From Unio delphinus (lineage: Eukaryota > Mollusca > Bivalvia > Unionida > Unionidae): 64,000 nucleotides of DNA. The stretch lies in assembly GCA_029339505.1 (NCBI GenBank), contig JAQISU010000210.1:14394001-14458000 (forward strand). Reading direction: 5' to 3'. The notes beneath the pieces are model-generated. The model made no database searches and was not told the DNA's origin. It was given only the letters and a program-made list of their open reading frames with translations. The position numbers were made by a program, and so were the translations under genes. Below, piece by piece: positions 54,060 to 64,000 of the stretch. Within the stretch, counting starts at the first letter, position 1. Every line of letters begins with the position of its first letter.

Positions 54060-55390
54060 GCCATTCAAACCATGTCGTTTTGCTACCACGTATCCACCTT
54101 CCAACAGTCTAGTTTTGTTACGCCCTGGTCATTTCATTCATGGGATGTCCAAATATTTTAATGTATCCAGAACATTCCACAATCCATGAAATACTTCCCG
54201 GATAACATGCGACCATATCCACGGAAATAACATCATCGTGGTCATACCGGTTACTCCACAATCCATCTTTTCCATATTCGGTACAACTGAGTTTTAAATG
54301 TTTGAGAAATTCAGAGCTTATCAACTAGTCACTTTTATAATTTGAAACATTCTGGGGAAATTTCTGATTGTTTCGTGGAAATTTTCTAACCGGTATATTT
54401 CACCGTTAGGTCTTACAAATTGATCATATTTTTCATCACATTGAAATAGCCATACTGACATAGGATCGTCGTTACTTATTTCTATATATATATTAAGTAT
54501 AGTTTTCGACCTACAATAAAATATAGTTTCCCCAGAGTTCTGAGGATAAAATCTTACGGTTCGATCTCGTGGAAATATTTTTACTGCGTTGGTCCACTCG
54601 TGCGCATTATGATCAGTGATATTTATTTGAGATTCCTTCTTGTTATTATGAAATATTTATCATGTTATATTTTCTACTAGTGTTGGAAATTTTAGTATTT
54701 ATACTAACATAGATCATTAATTGTAGCTCCAGTATTTTTGACGAATTTAGCCCACTCGTGTATGTATTTACGTCTTAGATTAGTTAATCCATTTCCACGT
54801 AGGGTGCTTGTAAAATGTTATATTACTCGCTCAGCTACACAGTCTAGTTTTGAAAATTGCGATTAATATCATTATTATCATATTTATATTTTAGCTCCTA
54901 CATTCCATAAACAACCAGTGTCACAGGGTATGCTCGAATATATCATCGTTCATCAATCCCAGTCGACATTCATGGATTGGAATTCTTACTTCACACAGCC
55001 TATTAAAACAAATAAATTAAAAGCATCACGTTTGTTACGGATAATCCACACAGTAGAATCTGTTTATGTTTGCACAATAAATTTTATTTTGACAATGTAT
55101 ATTTCGTCCTTAAGATAATAATGATTAGTAAATCTCGCTCAACGTTCACTGCAACATCAGTGATTTCATTGACAACTTTGACAATGACAAAGTCATCACC
55201 TATATTTTTGAATGTGGACCATACGTGAGAAGCTCTATCATCGCGAAATTATGTTTAAATCCTCAAAATAATATTAGTCAAAATTATTAATCTCAACGAT
55301 AACTATCCTTTGAAGCCAGAGGAATTATTGTGTCAAGGATACATCTTCATTAAACATAATGAGCTTTCCAAGGCTTGATTTTTCATAATT
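54060..55390 (-). pseudogene. DNA polymerase B N-terminal relic (fragment G)
   Basis: 54,118-54,324 encodes LKLSCTEYGKDGLWSNRYD and VISVDMVACYPGS, the motif A region, followed by FGHPMNEMTRA. Upstream on the minus strand (54,340-55,390) are decayed pieces of the N-terminal half, parallel to C at 37,000-38,160. Orientation and neighbours match C, so this is part of a separate C-like element. No TIRs were found for it. Confidence 0.75.
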
Positions 55391-55539
55391 CCTCCTTATT
55401 ATATTTTAAACAAATAATTAAATAAACAAATGCTGTTGGCATAATTCATTTACACAATTTTTTTTTTAAAAAATTGAAGACCCTATCATTAATCACCTTC
55501 ACTTACCTTTATTTTTAATTCAGGTCAGTGCATATGATT

Positions 55540-55740
55540 TGATGATAGTGTCTTCAATTCCTTGTAACAAATTATGTGTAAATGAATTATGCGGTCGGCA
55601 TTTACAAAATGTATGGCGAGAGAGTCTTGGTCCAAATCAGTGTTTACGATGTTGTTATGGGAGTTAAATGAAAATCAATGTGTGTACAATGTTGCGGTTA
55701 AAGATAGAGTGACGGAAGCGATATTATGATTTTATTTTGA
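55540..55740 (+). pseudogene. Cysteine-rich zinc-binding protein relic (fragment G)
   Basis: IPCNKLCVNELCGRHLQNVW and ESLGPNQCLRCC match the gene at 26,966-27,394. Divergent from the polB relic, as in A and C. The frame is lost after the second cysteine pair. Confidence 0.65.
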
Positions 55741-55829
55741 AATTAATGTCAGTGAATAATTTTTAGAACACCTAAAGTTGACTTGTCTAAATATTCAAGT
55801 AATAATTTAGACAAATAATATTATTATAA

Positions 55830-56280
55830 ATGAGCAAAGAATTTATAAAATCAAACCCACCATCAAGAATTATACAGAATCTTGTGATCGTGTAATCAGG
55901 CACTGCAGACTAAATAACAGGTGGCGTTTTGGATAATAATGGTAATCTCAGATCTACCGCCTGTACAATGATATCTTTGTCACAACTTTTTATCGAGACT
56001 TATTTCGGAGTAATCAAGGATGGTTTTGTGATCGATCACATTAACTGCAACAAACTTGATAATTTTCTGGAAAATTTACAGGCTGTTACTCAGAGCGAAA
56101 ACTGTAGAAGAAAAAGGAAGTTAAATAATGTAACAAAATATTTCCAAGGAGGTCAATTAGATCTATGAACGCAGAGACAGGAGAATAAATAATATTATAT
56201 GCAATGGCTGCAGCCAGCGAATATTGTGATATAAGTACACCTTCGGTTCAACGTCTGGCAGAATATATACAAAAGTAAGC
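55830..56280 (+). pseudogene. HNH endonuclease relic (fragment G)
   Basis: The open piece 55,929-56,168 contains DGFVIDHINCNKLDNFLENL and AVTQSENCRR, with the HNH histidine and asparagine present. A second piece at 56,205-56,277 holds the C-terminal DNA-binding segment (AASEYCDISTPSVQRLAEYI). A frame change lies between them. Confidence 0.75.
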
Positions 56281-57440
56281 TCTCTCTAAATTCATTAATG
56301 GGGAAGAAAAGGTCGATAATTACTGACAGGCATCTACCTTCAGTAGTTCTAGGTAGTTACCTACTTTGTTAGTCAATCACCTGAACGAATAAAGGTAGTT
56401 GTGTTTGTCAGCAGAACACTATTATATATTATTAGAGTTATATCGGCTTTATTTCATGCAACTATATATTTTTCAACCTACTATGTATTTATCAATCTAC
56501 ATATATATTAAGTACATTTTTCGACCTACAAAAGTATTACCAATTATTTTCAAAACACATTAACAGTTCAGTGATTAATCTGGTCTAAAAACTGAATTGT
56601 AAACTATTGGAGATCACAAGTTAAATTCTACCTAATAAGTTGTCTTCCTTTGCGAGATACTATACAAAATTTCTTTTGACATCCAATTTGCATCAAACAC
56701 AAATAATTTTAAAATGTTATTAAGTTTAAGTAAGAAATAATAATTGAATTAGCCGAAATAGTGGTTCAGCGGTATTTGCTGGTACTTATATACTATTTTT
56801 ATGCATATACATATTGTTCGATTACAACCATAGCTTATTGCGGGAACGGCTCATATTCGTACTGATGATCGACGCTTCGAATGCAGTATCCTTGTCAGAT
56901 ACTATATCTCCATGTACGGCTATTTCATTCCCATTCACGTTGCCATCGCTGAAATAACGAAACGGATACATAAATGTGAAATATTTGCTCAGATGGTAAT
57001 AGCAATAAAATGGAACATGTATTTTACAATTATCGTTGCGTCCATTTCACGTCTAGGATGTTTATCCGGTTCCACCCGCTCTGGGCAATTGTGGCGGAGT
57101 CGCTACGCATGGTCCCCTCCCATTATCTGCTTGAAGGAACACTCGAGAGCCCTTACATTCAACACAGACACGATGGTCGAGACGCCTTAGACCCTCAAGT
57201 TGAAAACACTAGTACACTCTTCCAAACCAACGTCAACAAAACAAGGCATTTACATCAGAAGGAACCCCACAGATTCTGCGACTTCACATCACCCAATTAT
57301 ATATAATACACATGTATAACGCAGCATACACAAAAGCAGCATACACAAAGTACCAGACACATGCACCACACACGGTCACACACGGTCATCATAGACAAAC
57401 CCCATACAATGTCACCACACGGTCAAGAGCACGGGCAGCA
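56281..57440. other. No gene recognised; end of a GGTCAC-type minisatellite
   Basis: Two overlapping plus frames at 56,912-57,306 have no motif. From 57,350 a degenerate ACACACGGTCAC minisatellite begins; it resumes at 58,138 after the solo LTR. Confidence 0.45.
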
Positions 57441-57448
57441 TAGACAAG

Positions 57449-58133
57449 TGTTACGTATATTTGATATAAGTCATTTATATTTATTTTTATTTTTGTTTGT
57501 TTGTTAGATTTAAATTTGGTATTTTAATTTTAAAGGGGGTGACCTATGCTTTACAGAATAAGCATCTTCTATTTTAGTTGGATCATACGTTGGGTACGTG
57601 AGTTTTTGAACGTAAATTTGTTCTGATAGTTTCTAGTGACCCCTTGTTTACGTAAAAACAGAAATATAAACTATGTTTTGGAGCGAGTTATTCAGTAGAA
57701 AATTGGGCTGTCAGAATATTAAGTTGTGTCTTTTTGGATTATTATAAATTAACTTGTACTGAAAATTGTGTCAATTCGTTTGGATCAAGAGGAATTATTT
57801 TGCTATTCACCTGGAAAAGAACTGTGCTCATAGAGATTTTGTATTAACAAGAACTGAAGTCATCAACTGACGTCGTCTTCCACCTTGGATACTTCGCTAG
57901 AATTCAAATTTAGAATTGTTTGGACATTTTATTACCAGGACTTTTGCAACTTTTCTAGTGGATAATATTTCGAATTTTTTTTTGGATTAATTTTGGAATT
58001 GATTCTTAAAGCCGTAAGTTTATTTTTCTTTTATGAAAAATATTTGTACTCGATAAATTGTTTATTAAGTTTTACAAGCCTGTTATTTTCACTCTTTCTT
58101 TGTTACTGTTTATTCGAGCCCAAGCACGTAACA
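57449..58133. mobile_element. Solo LTR, 685 bp
   Basis: Starts TGTTACGTATATTTG and ends GCACGTAACA, with TG...CA termini and an inverted TGTTACG/CGTAACA of 7 bp. CAAG is repeated directly outside (57,445-57,448 and 58,134-58,137), and the ACACACGGTCAC minisatellite is interrupted exactly here. The 4 bp TSD and TGTTACG start suit a Ty3/Gypsy-type element. No internal retroviral genes or second LTR are in the window. Confidence 0.8.
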
Positions 58134-58137
58134 CAAG

Positions 58138-58690
58138 CCCCACACACGGTCACCCACGGACCCCACACACGGACACCCATTGACCTCACTGTCAGCACAC
58201 GGATCCCACACACGGTCACCTATGGACCCCGCGATCAGCTATAATTAAAACAACCAAAGCGTGTAATACATATGACATGGTTAAGTACTTCTACATTCAT
58301 ATGTGTTGCGCAAGCTCGCACATGAATTAGTTATCCATTTACATTAAACGTTCAAGGGATGCAGCGTATAATTAAAATCAATTTATCTGTTAATTTAAGA
58401 CAAAAAACTAACTCGAAACAGACTATAGTATTACTAATATAATGGCGCTGCATATCCCAGGTATTTACTATGTAGAATGTAGAATACATACTAAATCATC
58501 TGATATGTGAAACAATTATGTACTATAAACAAATAGCAATAAGAAATCCAGTATTACATCTATTTTACCTCTTTAGCTGAAAGTTTTGCTTCCTTAAAGC
58601 GAGAAGCGTTTCTGACAAGACTGGATGTGAGGTGATGTTTACTATGAATATGCTCTATCATATACCCTAGCTGTGACCGATATGTGCAGC
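58138..58690. other. Minisatellite remainder, then no gene recognised
   Basis: 58,138-58,235 continues the CACACGGTCACC minisatellite. The following 450 bp show nothing recognisable. Confidence 0.5.
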
Positions 58691-58699
58691 TAGGTACTT

Positions 58700-59070
58700 A
58701 GACTTTTAAACTGCAAGCAATTCGCACATGCAGCATGAGCTTAGTTTCGCTCACTACTTCGAAATAACCAGAGCCGATCATTAGTAAACCACCCTCGGTG
58801 ACACTGTACGCGGCAGCAAAATCCTGGTACATTTTGACCACATAAACATACTGATACCAGTCATAAACGATTCTGTGGCCATGCTTCATCATTGAATTTA
58901 CAAGTTCACCTTCAACGTCGATAAATGCTTCAGCGGGTAAGAACTATATACATCTTACCTGAATTTGTGTTGCAATTTTGCCTCGTTGATGTGGCTGACG
59001 TGTGTCATAAGAATATCATTCACATATCGATTCATTCGTAGGAAATTGTGAATCCATGTACAATGCTGTG
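58700..59070 (-). pseudogene. Major capsid-like protein relic (copy E)
   Basis: FLPAEAFIDVEGELV on the minus strand matches YFLPCEAFIEVEGKLV of the gene at 23,070-24,473. It lies upstream of the core-like relic in the same order as in A. Stops surround the match. Confidence 0.6.
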
Positions 59071-59267
59071 TCGGACACACCTTTGAAACTTTGTATTATA
59101 ACTGCGTTGATCCAAATCATGGTTGTCTTGACATTGCCCAGGGTACAAGAAGACCACGTCCTACTATCCTACTTGTATTTATATCTTTTTCTGCTTTTAT
59201 ACGCAATCTACAGTCAAGGCTGCTATTTTCTAATTTGCGTCCTTCATTATTATATTACTGGCATTCA

Positions 59268-59570
59268 CTAGCATGACTCAGTACTTGACAGTTTAACAGC
59301 CTGACTTTCTCTTCGTATTATTCGTGTCACTATTTCCATGGCTGCATAAAAGGCCTTTCTTGCAACATTACCTATAACAGCAGAATCTTTTTCACCAATA
59401 ATATTGATAGATTTCATCGATATATGTTGTGCAATTGGAGCTGTTTTGTGAGCCATTCTTGAAAATAACCCTTGATTAACATTACCAAGACCATCACCGT
59501 AAGCCGCTTTATAGATAGGTAATCGAGACTGTTTTACATTACAAGTCTACGGTGTAGTTGAAGTATGATC
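59268..59570 (-). pseudogene. Basic core-like protein relic (copy E)
   Basis: MAHKTAPIAQHISMKSINII and a final basic segment correspond to the middle of the 145-residue gene. The start at about 59,570 is MII-like. It is parallel to 1-350 (copy F). Confidence 0.65.
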
Positions 59571-59599
59571 ATCTTATCTGTTATCGATATATCTAATCG

Positions 59600-60595
59600 C
59601 TGTGATAACAATCACAGAGTTCAAAGATAAGTTCACGATCAACGCCGATATCCATGATACCACCTTGACATAATCTTTGACCAAATACCAGCGGCTTCAT
59701 TAAATATTTTTGGTGAATTATTTCCAGCCCTTTTCCTCCTATAAAAAATCTAATCGTGTTATGTCGGAAATAATACTATTTGGAGTGGCAATACGACCAC
59801 TTCAACTTAGTACTTGGAATACAATTTCCAATAGCACATTGAGGTTCACAATACTGTTCGTCTTTCACTTTTAGCTGATCTACTATTGGATGATCCCTAC
59901 TAAAACTATCCGTATTGTGACGCATTCTAAAGATCATCTTATGATAATCACCCTCATATGATTTTGATGTTTTGGTAACAAATCAGTCGGATAACTGGAA
60001 TCATCTGCAGTATGTTTACCTACTTGATCGTTATCCATATCTATATTTTTTTCATACGTTCCAGATCAAAGTTAATCAATTCATTTTTGTACATTTTAAT
60101 ATGTATCTTCTCTTGTCGTTGCCTCCTTTAGAATTATATTTTTCATCTGAAGGTCACAACATTCTTTTCTTATTTTCAGAAAAAGTAACTACAAGAGTTG
60201 GAAACTTGTCTGAATCACTTTTGTCGATTGCCGTTAAAACGTCCTCAGTATATTTATTACATAATTCGTTGATCATTTCTTCATCAGTTTTGTTTTCTTC
60301 TTTTTAATAATAGGTTTCGCTAGTTGAGGAATTCGACCAGGATGGTATTGTAAAAGTCTGGATACATCAATACATTCAGCTATTATTTCAAGTTGACGAA
60401 AAGGAGGTTTATTTGTTTCATTAACAGGTTTGAATAATAATTGAGAACGTTCTGTATAATCAACGTGAGATTCATGGCATTCTTGTAGTTTTTCCTGACT
60501 AAATGACGGACTGGTATACATTTCCTAATTGCTTCAAATCCGTCATGGGCCATCCGATTGGATATTGCTTCACCAACCATTACTGATATAACAAT
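59600..60595 (-). pseudogene. 289-residue virion protein relic (copy E)
   Basis: Matches copy F (376-1,500) and split copy D along its length. The N-terminal frame near 60,383-60,580 reads MVGEAISNRMAHDGFEAIRK. The region 60,265-60,290 is the uninterrupted counterpart of the insertion site of element A. Confidence 0.65.
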
Positions 60596-60599
60596 GATT

Positions 60600-60830
60600 T
60601 AATTTACATCATCAGGGAGGACGTCACCAAGATAGGAGGTCATCTGAGTGGTCACATGCTGATAACGTTAAGATAATATTCAAAACAACAGTAACAAAAA
60701 TAACTAACCCCAAGAGAGCATCTTTGAAGTTGGTGGCTTTTATCTAGCGAACATCGTCTTGTGTTTTCTTCTCGTTTTTGTAAGAAACCATAGTTTAGCA
60801 ACTGGATATTTATAGAATTAGGTCAGGTTG
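60600..60830 (-). pseudogene. Small membrane-protein relic (copy E)
   Basis: Parallel to 34,105-34,340 and to the open frame at 45,525-45,734; broken. Followed by CCCTGCTGCT at about 60,831, which resembles the terminal bases of the TIRs of A-C. Confidence 0.4.
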
Positions 60831-60839
60831 CCCTGCTGC

Positions 60840-61208
60840 TGCACGTGCCCTGCTCTTCACGTGCCGAGAAATTTAATATATGGTGCATCATCTTTTGTTA
60901 TCGAATATGCATATTAAACAAATATGTGTAGCGTGCTCTCTGTAGTTATCATAATTAATGTTTACCTAAATTGCTGACCTACAGGGCATCCTTGGGCCAT
61001 ACTAACCGGGTTATAATTGATGACATATATATATCAAGGGCACAATCTTGAAAATATATTTAAATCGCCGCTGATAATATTGGTTCGTGAAACAGTATTG
61101 CTATTTTTGAATATCACCGTAAGTTGCCTTATTGACTGGCAATCGTGAGTTTGTTATTCTGACCATAACAGGTCCACGGTGTTATTGATGGATGATCATA
61201 TTATTTTT

Positions 61209-61210
<2 letters not shown>
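60840..61210 (-). pseudogene. Flank and second core-like relic (copy E)
   Basis: 60,840-61,000 matches the non-coding end of copy D part 1. 61,001-61,005 is the single CCGGG at the paralogous empty site of element C. 61,080-61,207 on the minus strand reads like the start of the 145-residue protein (VRITNSRLPVNKATYGD). Confidence 0.55.
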
Positions 61211-61261
<51 letters not shown>

Positions 61262-62004
61262 CACCACATACATTAAAAATAACATGGCATTTAAAATGTT
61301 GGTATAAAGCAAATCTATATACCAATACTATTGGTATCTAAAATAGTGATCCGCCCATAGCGCAATAATACGAATATATAAACATTCTTTCTACCGTAGG
61401 CCTATAGCTCTATGAAGAATTTCTACTCATTCATTAATCATAAATGACATGAAATTAACGACACAAATATTAATAGTCCCTGTTTTCTAAATATTAAAAT
61501 GGTACACAATTTCATCGGAATCCTGTCTTTTTCCTCTCCCCCTCTCATGCAAAATAAGCACAAATCTGGAGTGAGAGAGAAATATATTGCGCTGGACGAA
61601 AACATTAAAGCTGAACTTGTACCAAGTAACCCACAGTACTCTGTTTCCTCGTAAACCTATGCTTACGCTTTCCTTGGGATTTATCTATAGTATTCATAAT
61701 ATCAATGATACATAGTTGCAATCGTTAGACGACACACAAGGCCTACATGTTAAATTTGTCGGTTACGATGCGCACATGCTGTATTGTGTTTTAAGCCTTT
61801 GTTGTTGTTTCTGAAACCCGTTTTAATCGAGTATTAATAATTAAATATAAAACTGTCCAAATGGTCACCAGCCCCCCCCCCCCCCTCCCCTCTCTCTCTG
61901 GAGCAAAAATACACGAAAAATAAAATACAAGCATTGTGGATTTTTGCTTGTGTCATACGACGATGTCTCTGGACCTGTGAATGATGGCAATGTTAGTCAA
62001 GACG

Positions 62005-62096
<92 letters not shown>

Positions 62097-62730
62097 TTTA
62101 GTCTGTAGAATCGCTGATTAAATCAAAATGATGACTTAGTTGAACTGTCAATATATTAAAATAATTTAATTACCTCTTGTTGGTTTGTGATTCCAATTCG
62201 TTTATATTCCACGCGAATTTCGATACGACAGTAGGTCAATGCCTAACAGTACATGCATAGTCTATAATAAGATCACCGTGTTTGCAGTGCACTACTTTCT
62301 TCATTAAAAAAAACAACACAACAACATATTTTATGTTTAAATAATGCGTGTGTCTTATATTGATTTAATAAATGTGAATAAAAAAAGAAAATGAAAAAGA
62401 AAACAATCAACTTATCAATTTGAATATGTGATTGTGAATAACAAGAAAAATCGTAGAACTAGATTTTGTAGCAGACAGCCACTTGGTTGTGAGGAGGTCA
62501 TTTAGTCTGGCAATATATCAGGAGCACATCATAACTCCAACTTGCAAATATTTGTATTTGTATGTGATATAAATAAAATATATGTATAGTATGTACGCTG
62601 TATCATTGATATACCACTCGTTGTATAAATTTTTCATTAAAAGGAAACTCGGACAAGCCTCGTTTCCTTTTAATGAAAAATTTATACATCTCGTGGTATA
62701 TCACTGATACAGCGTACATACTATACATAT

Positions 62731-62812
<82 letters not shown>
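61208..62812. other. 1.6 kb of unrelated DNA splitting copy E
   Basis: Bounded on both sides by AT microsatellites (61,208-61,257 and 62,737-62,812). It contains a C-tract at about 61,871, a GA array at 62,009-62,094 and a foldback at 62,577-62,733, but no recognisable gene. Copy D is continuous across the equivalent point (about 44,560). Confidence 0.6.
62577..62733. mobile_element. Foldback element with ~72 bp arms
   Basis: 62,577-62,648 pairs with 62,662-62,733 with very few mismatches around a 13-base loop (arm ends AAAAGGAAAC / GTTTCCTTTT). An AT array adjoins its right end. Probably a short foldback MITE. Confidence 0.8.
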
Positions 62813-62814
<2 letters not shown>

Positions 62815-62815
<1 letters not shown>

Positions 62816-63100
62816 CCAATCAGACAATTACTGTGATAACCATTAACGAGTTCATCGATAGATTTCCGGTAAACGCTAACATATCCCTGCTACAACCTTG
62901 AAATAATTGTCAACAAATTAGAGCGGCTTCTTTATTTATTTATGTTGAGTTTTTTCCTGCTCGTTTTCCACCAAAGAGAATATCTAAACTTGCTTGGTTG
63001 GAAATAAATGCTATTTGTGTGAGAAAAACGGCCACGTAGTCCTGACGTATTCGATGAAGAAAAATCGTTTCCGGTTGCGCTGAGGTCAGGTGATGGTTGG
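62815..63100 (-). pseudogene. 289-residue virion protein relic (copy E, second set)
   Basis: Parallels 44,580-44,880 base by base with moderate divergence, ending in AAAAATCGTTTCCGGTTGCGC. It is the right-hand continuation of copy E after the 1.6 kb interruption. Confidence 0.55.
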
Positions 63101-63148
63101 GTGTGCTGTCGAAGTTGTTGCTATCATTGCAAACGGAAAACCCTACTC

Positions 63149-63350
63149 CAGGTGTTCCAAACTCGCGGTCCTCTGGCCATTTGAGACCCGCGAGACGATA
63201 TGATATTTTGCGGCTCGCTGCCAGACAGCAAAGTTTAGTGTTAATGCAGCCCGCGCGTTTTCCCCATTCTCATATCTACAATGTGACCCTTCGCGACGGT
63301 TTCAGTCGAATCTCAGCGACTAGTCTAATTCTGATGTTTATTATGTTTGT
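63149..63350. mobile_element. Possible end of a hAT-type non-autonomous element
   Basis: CAGGTGTTCCAAACTCGCGG followed by GACCCGCGAGACG resembles the C/G-rich terminal sequence of many animal hAT elements (CAGGGGTGTCCAAA type). No partner terminus or TSD could be found, so this is tentative. Confidence 0.3.
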
Positions 63351-64000
63351 ATAGGTTTGGACGTTGATTATAATGGTAAACACCGTTTTAAGATCGGACT
63401 AAAAGTGTTTATTTTATAGCATTTTGTGAGACAAACATGGCCAAAGTGCGGTTTTGAGAAAACACCCTTTAAATGTTTGATATACATATACATATATCAA
63501 AAGTTTTAAAAAGTCAGTTAGTGGGTAATGCACAACCATAATTGTGTCAACCATAGCAATCTGACACAGTATCAAAGAATCCCTATTAAAATTGCCGCTA
63601 GTGTATATGATTCAGGAGTGAGGGAAATTCCAAGCCTGTCAGCTTGGTCATTTTCAAAATAGGTTTAGTCAAAAAGGCCTTTTCTACGATAAAAAAATCA
63701 AAATTCATTCTCCCTACAATATCATCTTCCTTCGCATCAATAATTCATAAATATTGCCTGCTCCTGCTTTCTGTTTGAACACGTTTTAGTTAGGGATGAC
63801 GCAATGCTCATTATTCGAGTTTTAATGTCTTGTTGGCCTAATTTTTGGAACAAACTAGCATAAGTATGTGCAGTGATTTGTTATTGATTTAGCCAAAATT
63901 AATGTAGGTTTATTTACTGTAACTAAAACTGTAGAAAAATGTTTGTTGATTCAATATCAGCCAAACGGTCATTTTTACCAACCATCTTTTTTAAACGCAG
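63351..64000. other. No gene recognised
   Basis: AT-rich sequence with no repeat, coding or RNA signal that I can see. Confidence 0.5.

Noticed and set aside
60825..60845. CCCTGCTGCTGCAC as the right terminus of an E-lineage element
   Set aside because: It resembles the CTGCTGCT ends, but no inverted partner or TSD was found and copies D and F do not preserve it well.

Overview
This window looks like a metazoan nuclear genome, most likely a marine mollusc (the phylum is an inference). It has intron-containing host exons with GT/AG junctions, very dense AT, CA, CATA and GA microsatellites, a SINE remnant of a type I associate with molluscs, LINE, hAT and solo-LTR debris, and several Polinton/Maverick-like (adintovirus-like) elements. 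No bacterial operons, rRNA, tRNA or CRISPR were recognised.

Layout. 1-1,900: decayed virion genes of an old element lineage (copy F). 1,925-10,830: four tandem ~2.35 kb repeats, three of which carry a signal-peptide first exon of a host cysteine/tyrosine-rich membrane protein (CYYR1-like); its other exons lie at 10,890-12,807. 13,375-14,264, 33,803-34,498 and 44,388-45,734: a second copy of the old lineage (D), split by two insertions. Element A (14,265-33,797, 250 bp TIRs, TSD TCATT) carries a full Polinton-like gene set. Element B (16,685-20,872, 181 bp TIRs, TSD TACGA) is an internally deleted relative inserted in the fibre-like gene of A. Element C (34,504-44,382, ~320 bp TIRs, TSD CCGGG) is a degraded, inverted relative. 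45,880-46,800 is a diverged copy of the host first-exon unit. 47,400-53,000 holds LINE, hAT and SINE debris and unassigned DNA. 54,060-56,280: polB, zinc-binding and HNH relics (G). 57,449-58,133: a solo LTR. 58,700-61,210 and 62,815-63,100: a third copy of the old lineage (E), interrupted by 1.6 kb of other DNA. Beyond 63,350 nothing is recognised.

Gene logic of A. One arm runs leftward from a divergent start region near 27,400: zinc-binding protein, HNH protein, two unknown or coiled-coil virion genes, basic core-like protein, major capsid-like protein, adenain-like protease, fibre-like protein, two-TM protein, penton-like protein. Rightward runs one long polB-SF1 helicase frame, followed in the -1 frame by an HNH domain. 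The right end holds integrase, a zinc-ribbon/phospholipase A2 gene and the packaging ATPase. The morphogenesis genes from 22.1 to 27.4 kb are open; the replication, integrase and ATPase genes of A carry stop codons, so A is probably not autonomous.

The most interesting signals are: (1) in-frame A_AAA_AAC heptamers exactly where a zinc ribbon joins an ATG-less PLA2 frame (in both A and B) and where polB-helicase joins an HNH frame, suggesting programmed -1 frameshifting; (2) element-specific short palindromes scattered through A and C, at least one inserted in frame inside a gene; (3) a capsid-gene-bearing deletion derivative (B) resembling a defective-interfering genome; (4) three self-nested elements with 5 bp TSDs, two confirmed by paralogous empty sites in the window; (5) tandemly multiplied alternative signal-peptide exons in the host gene.
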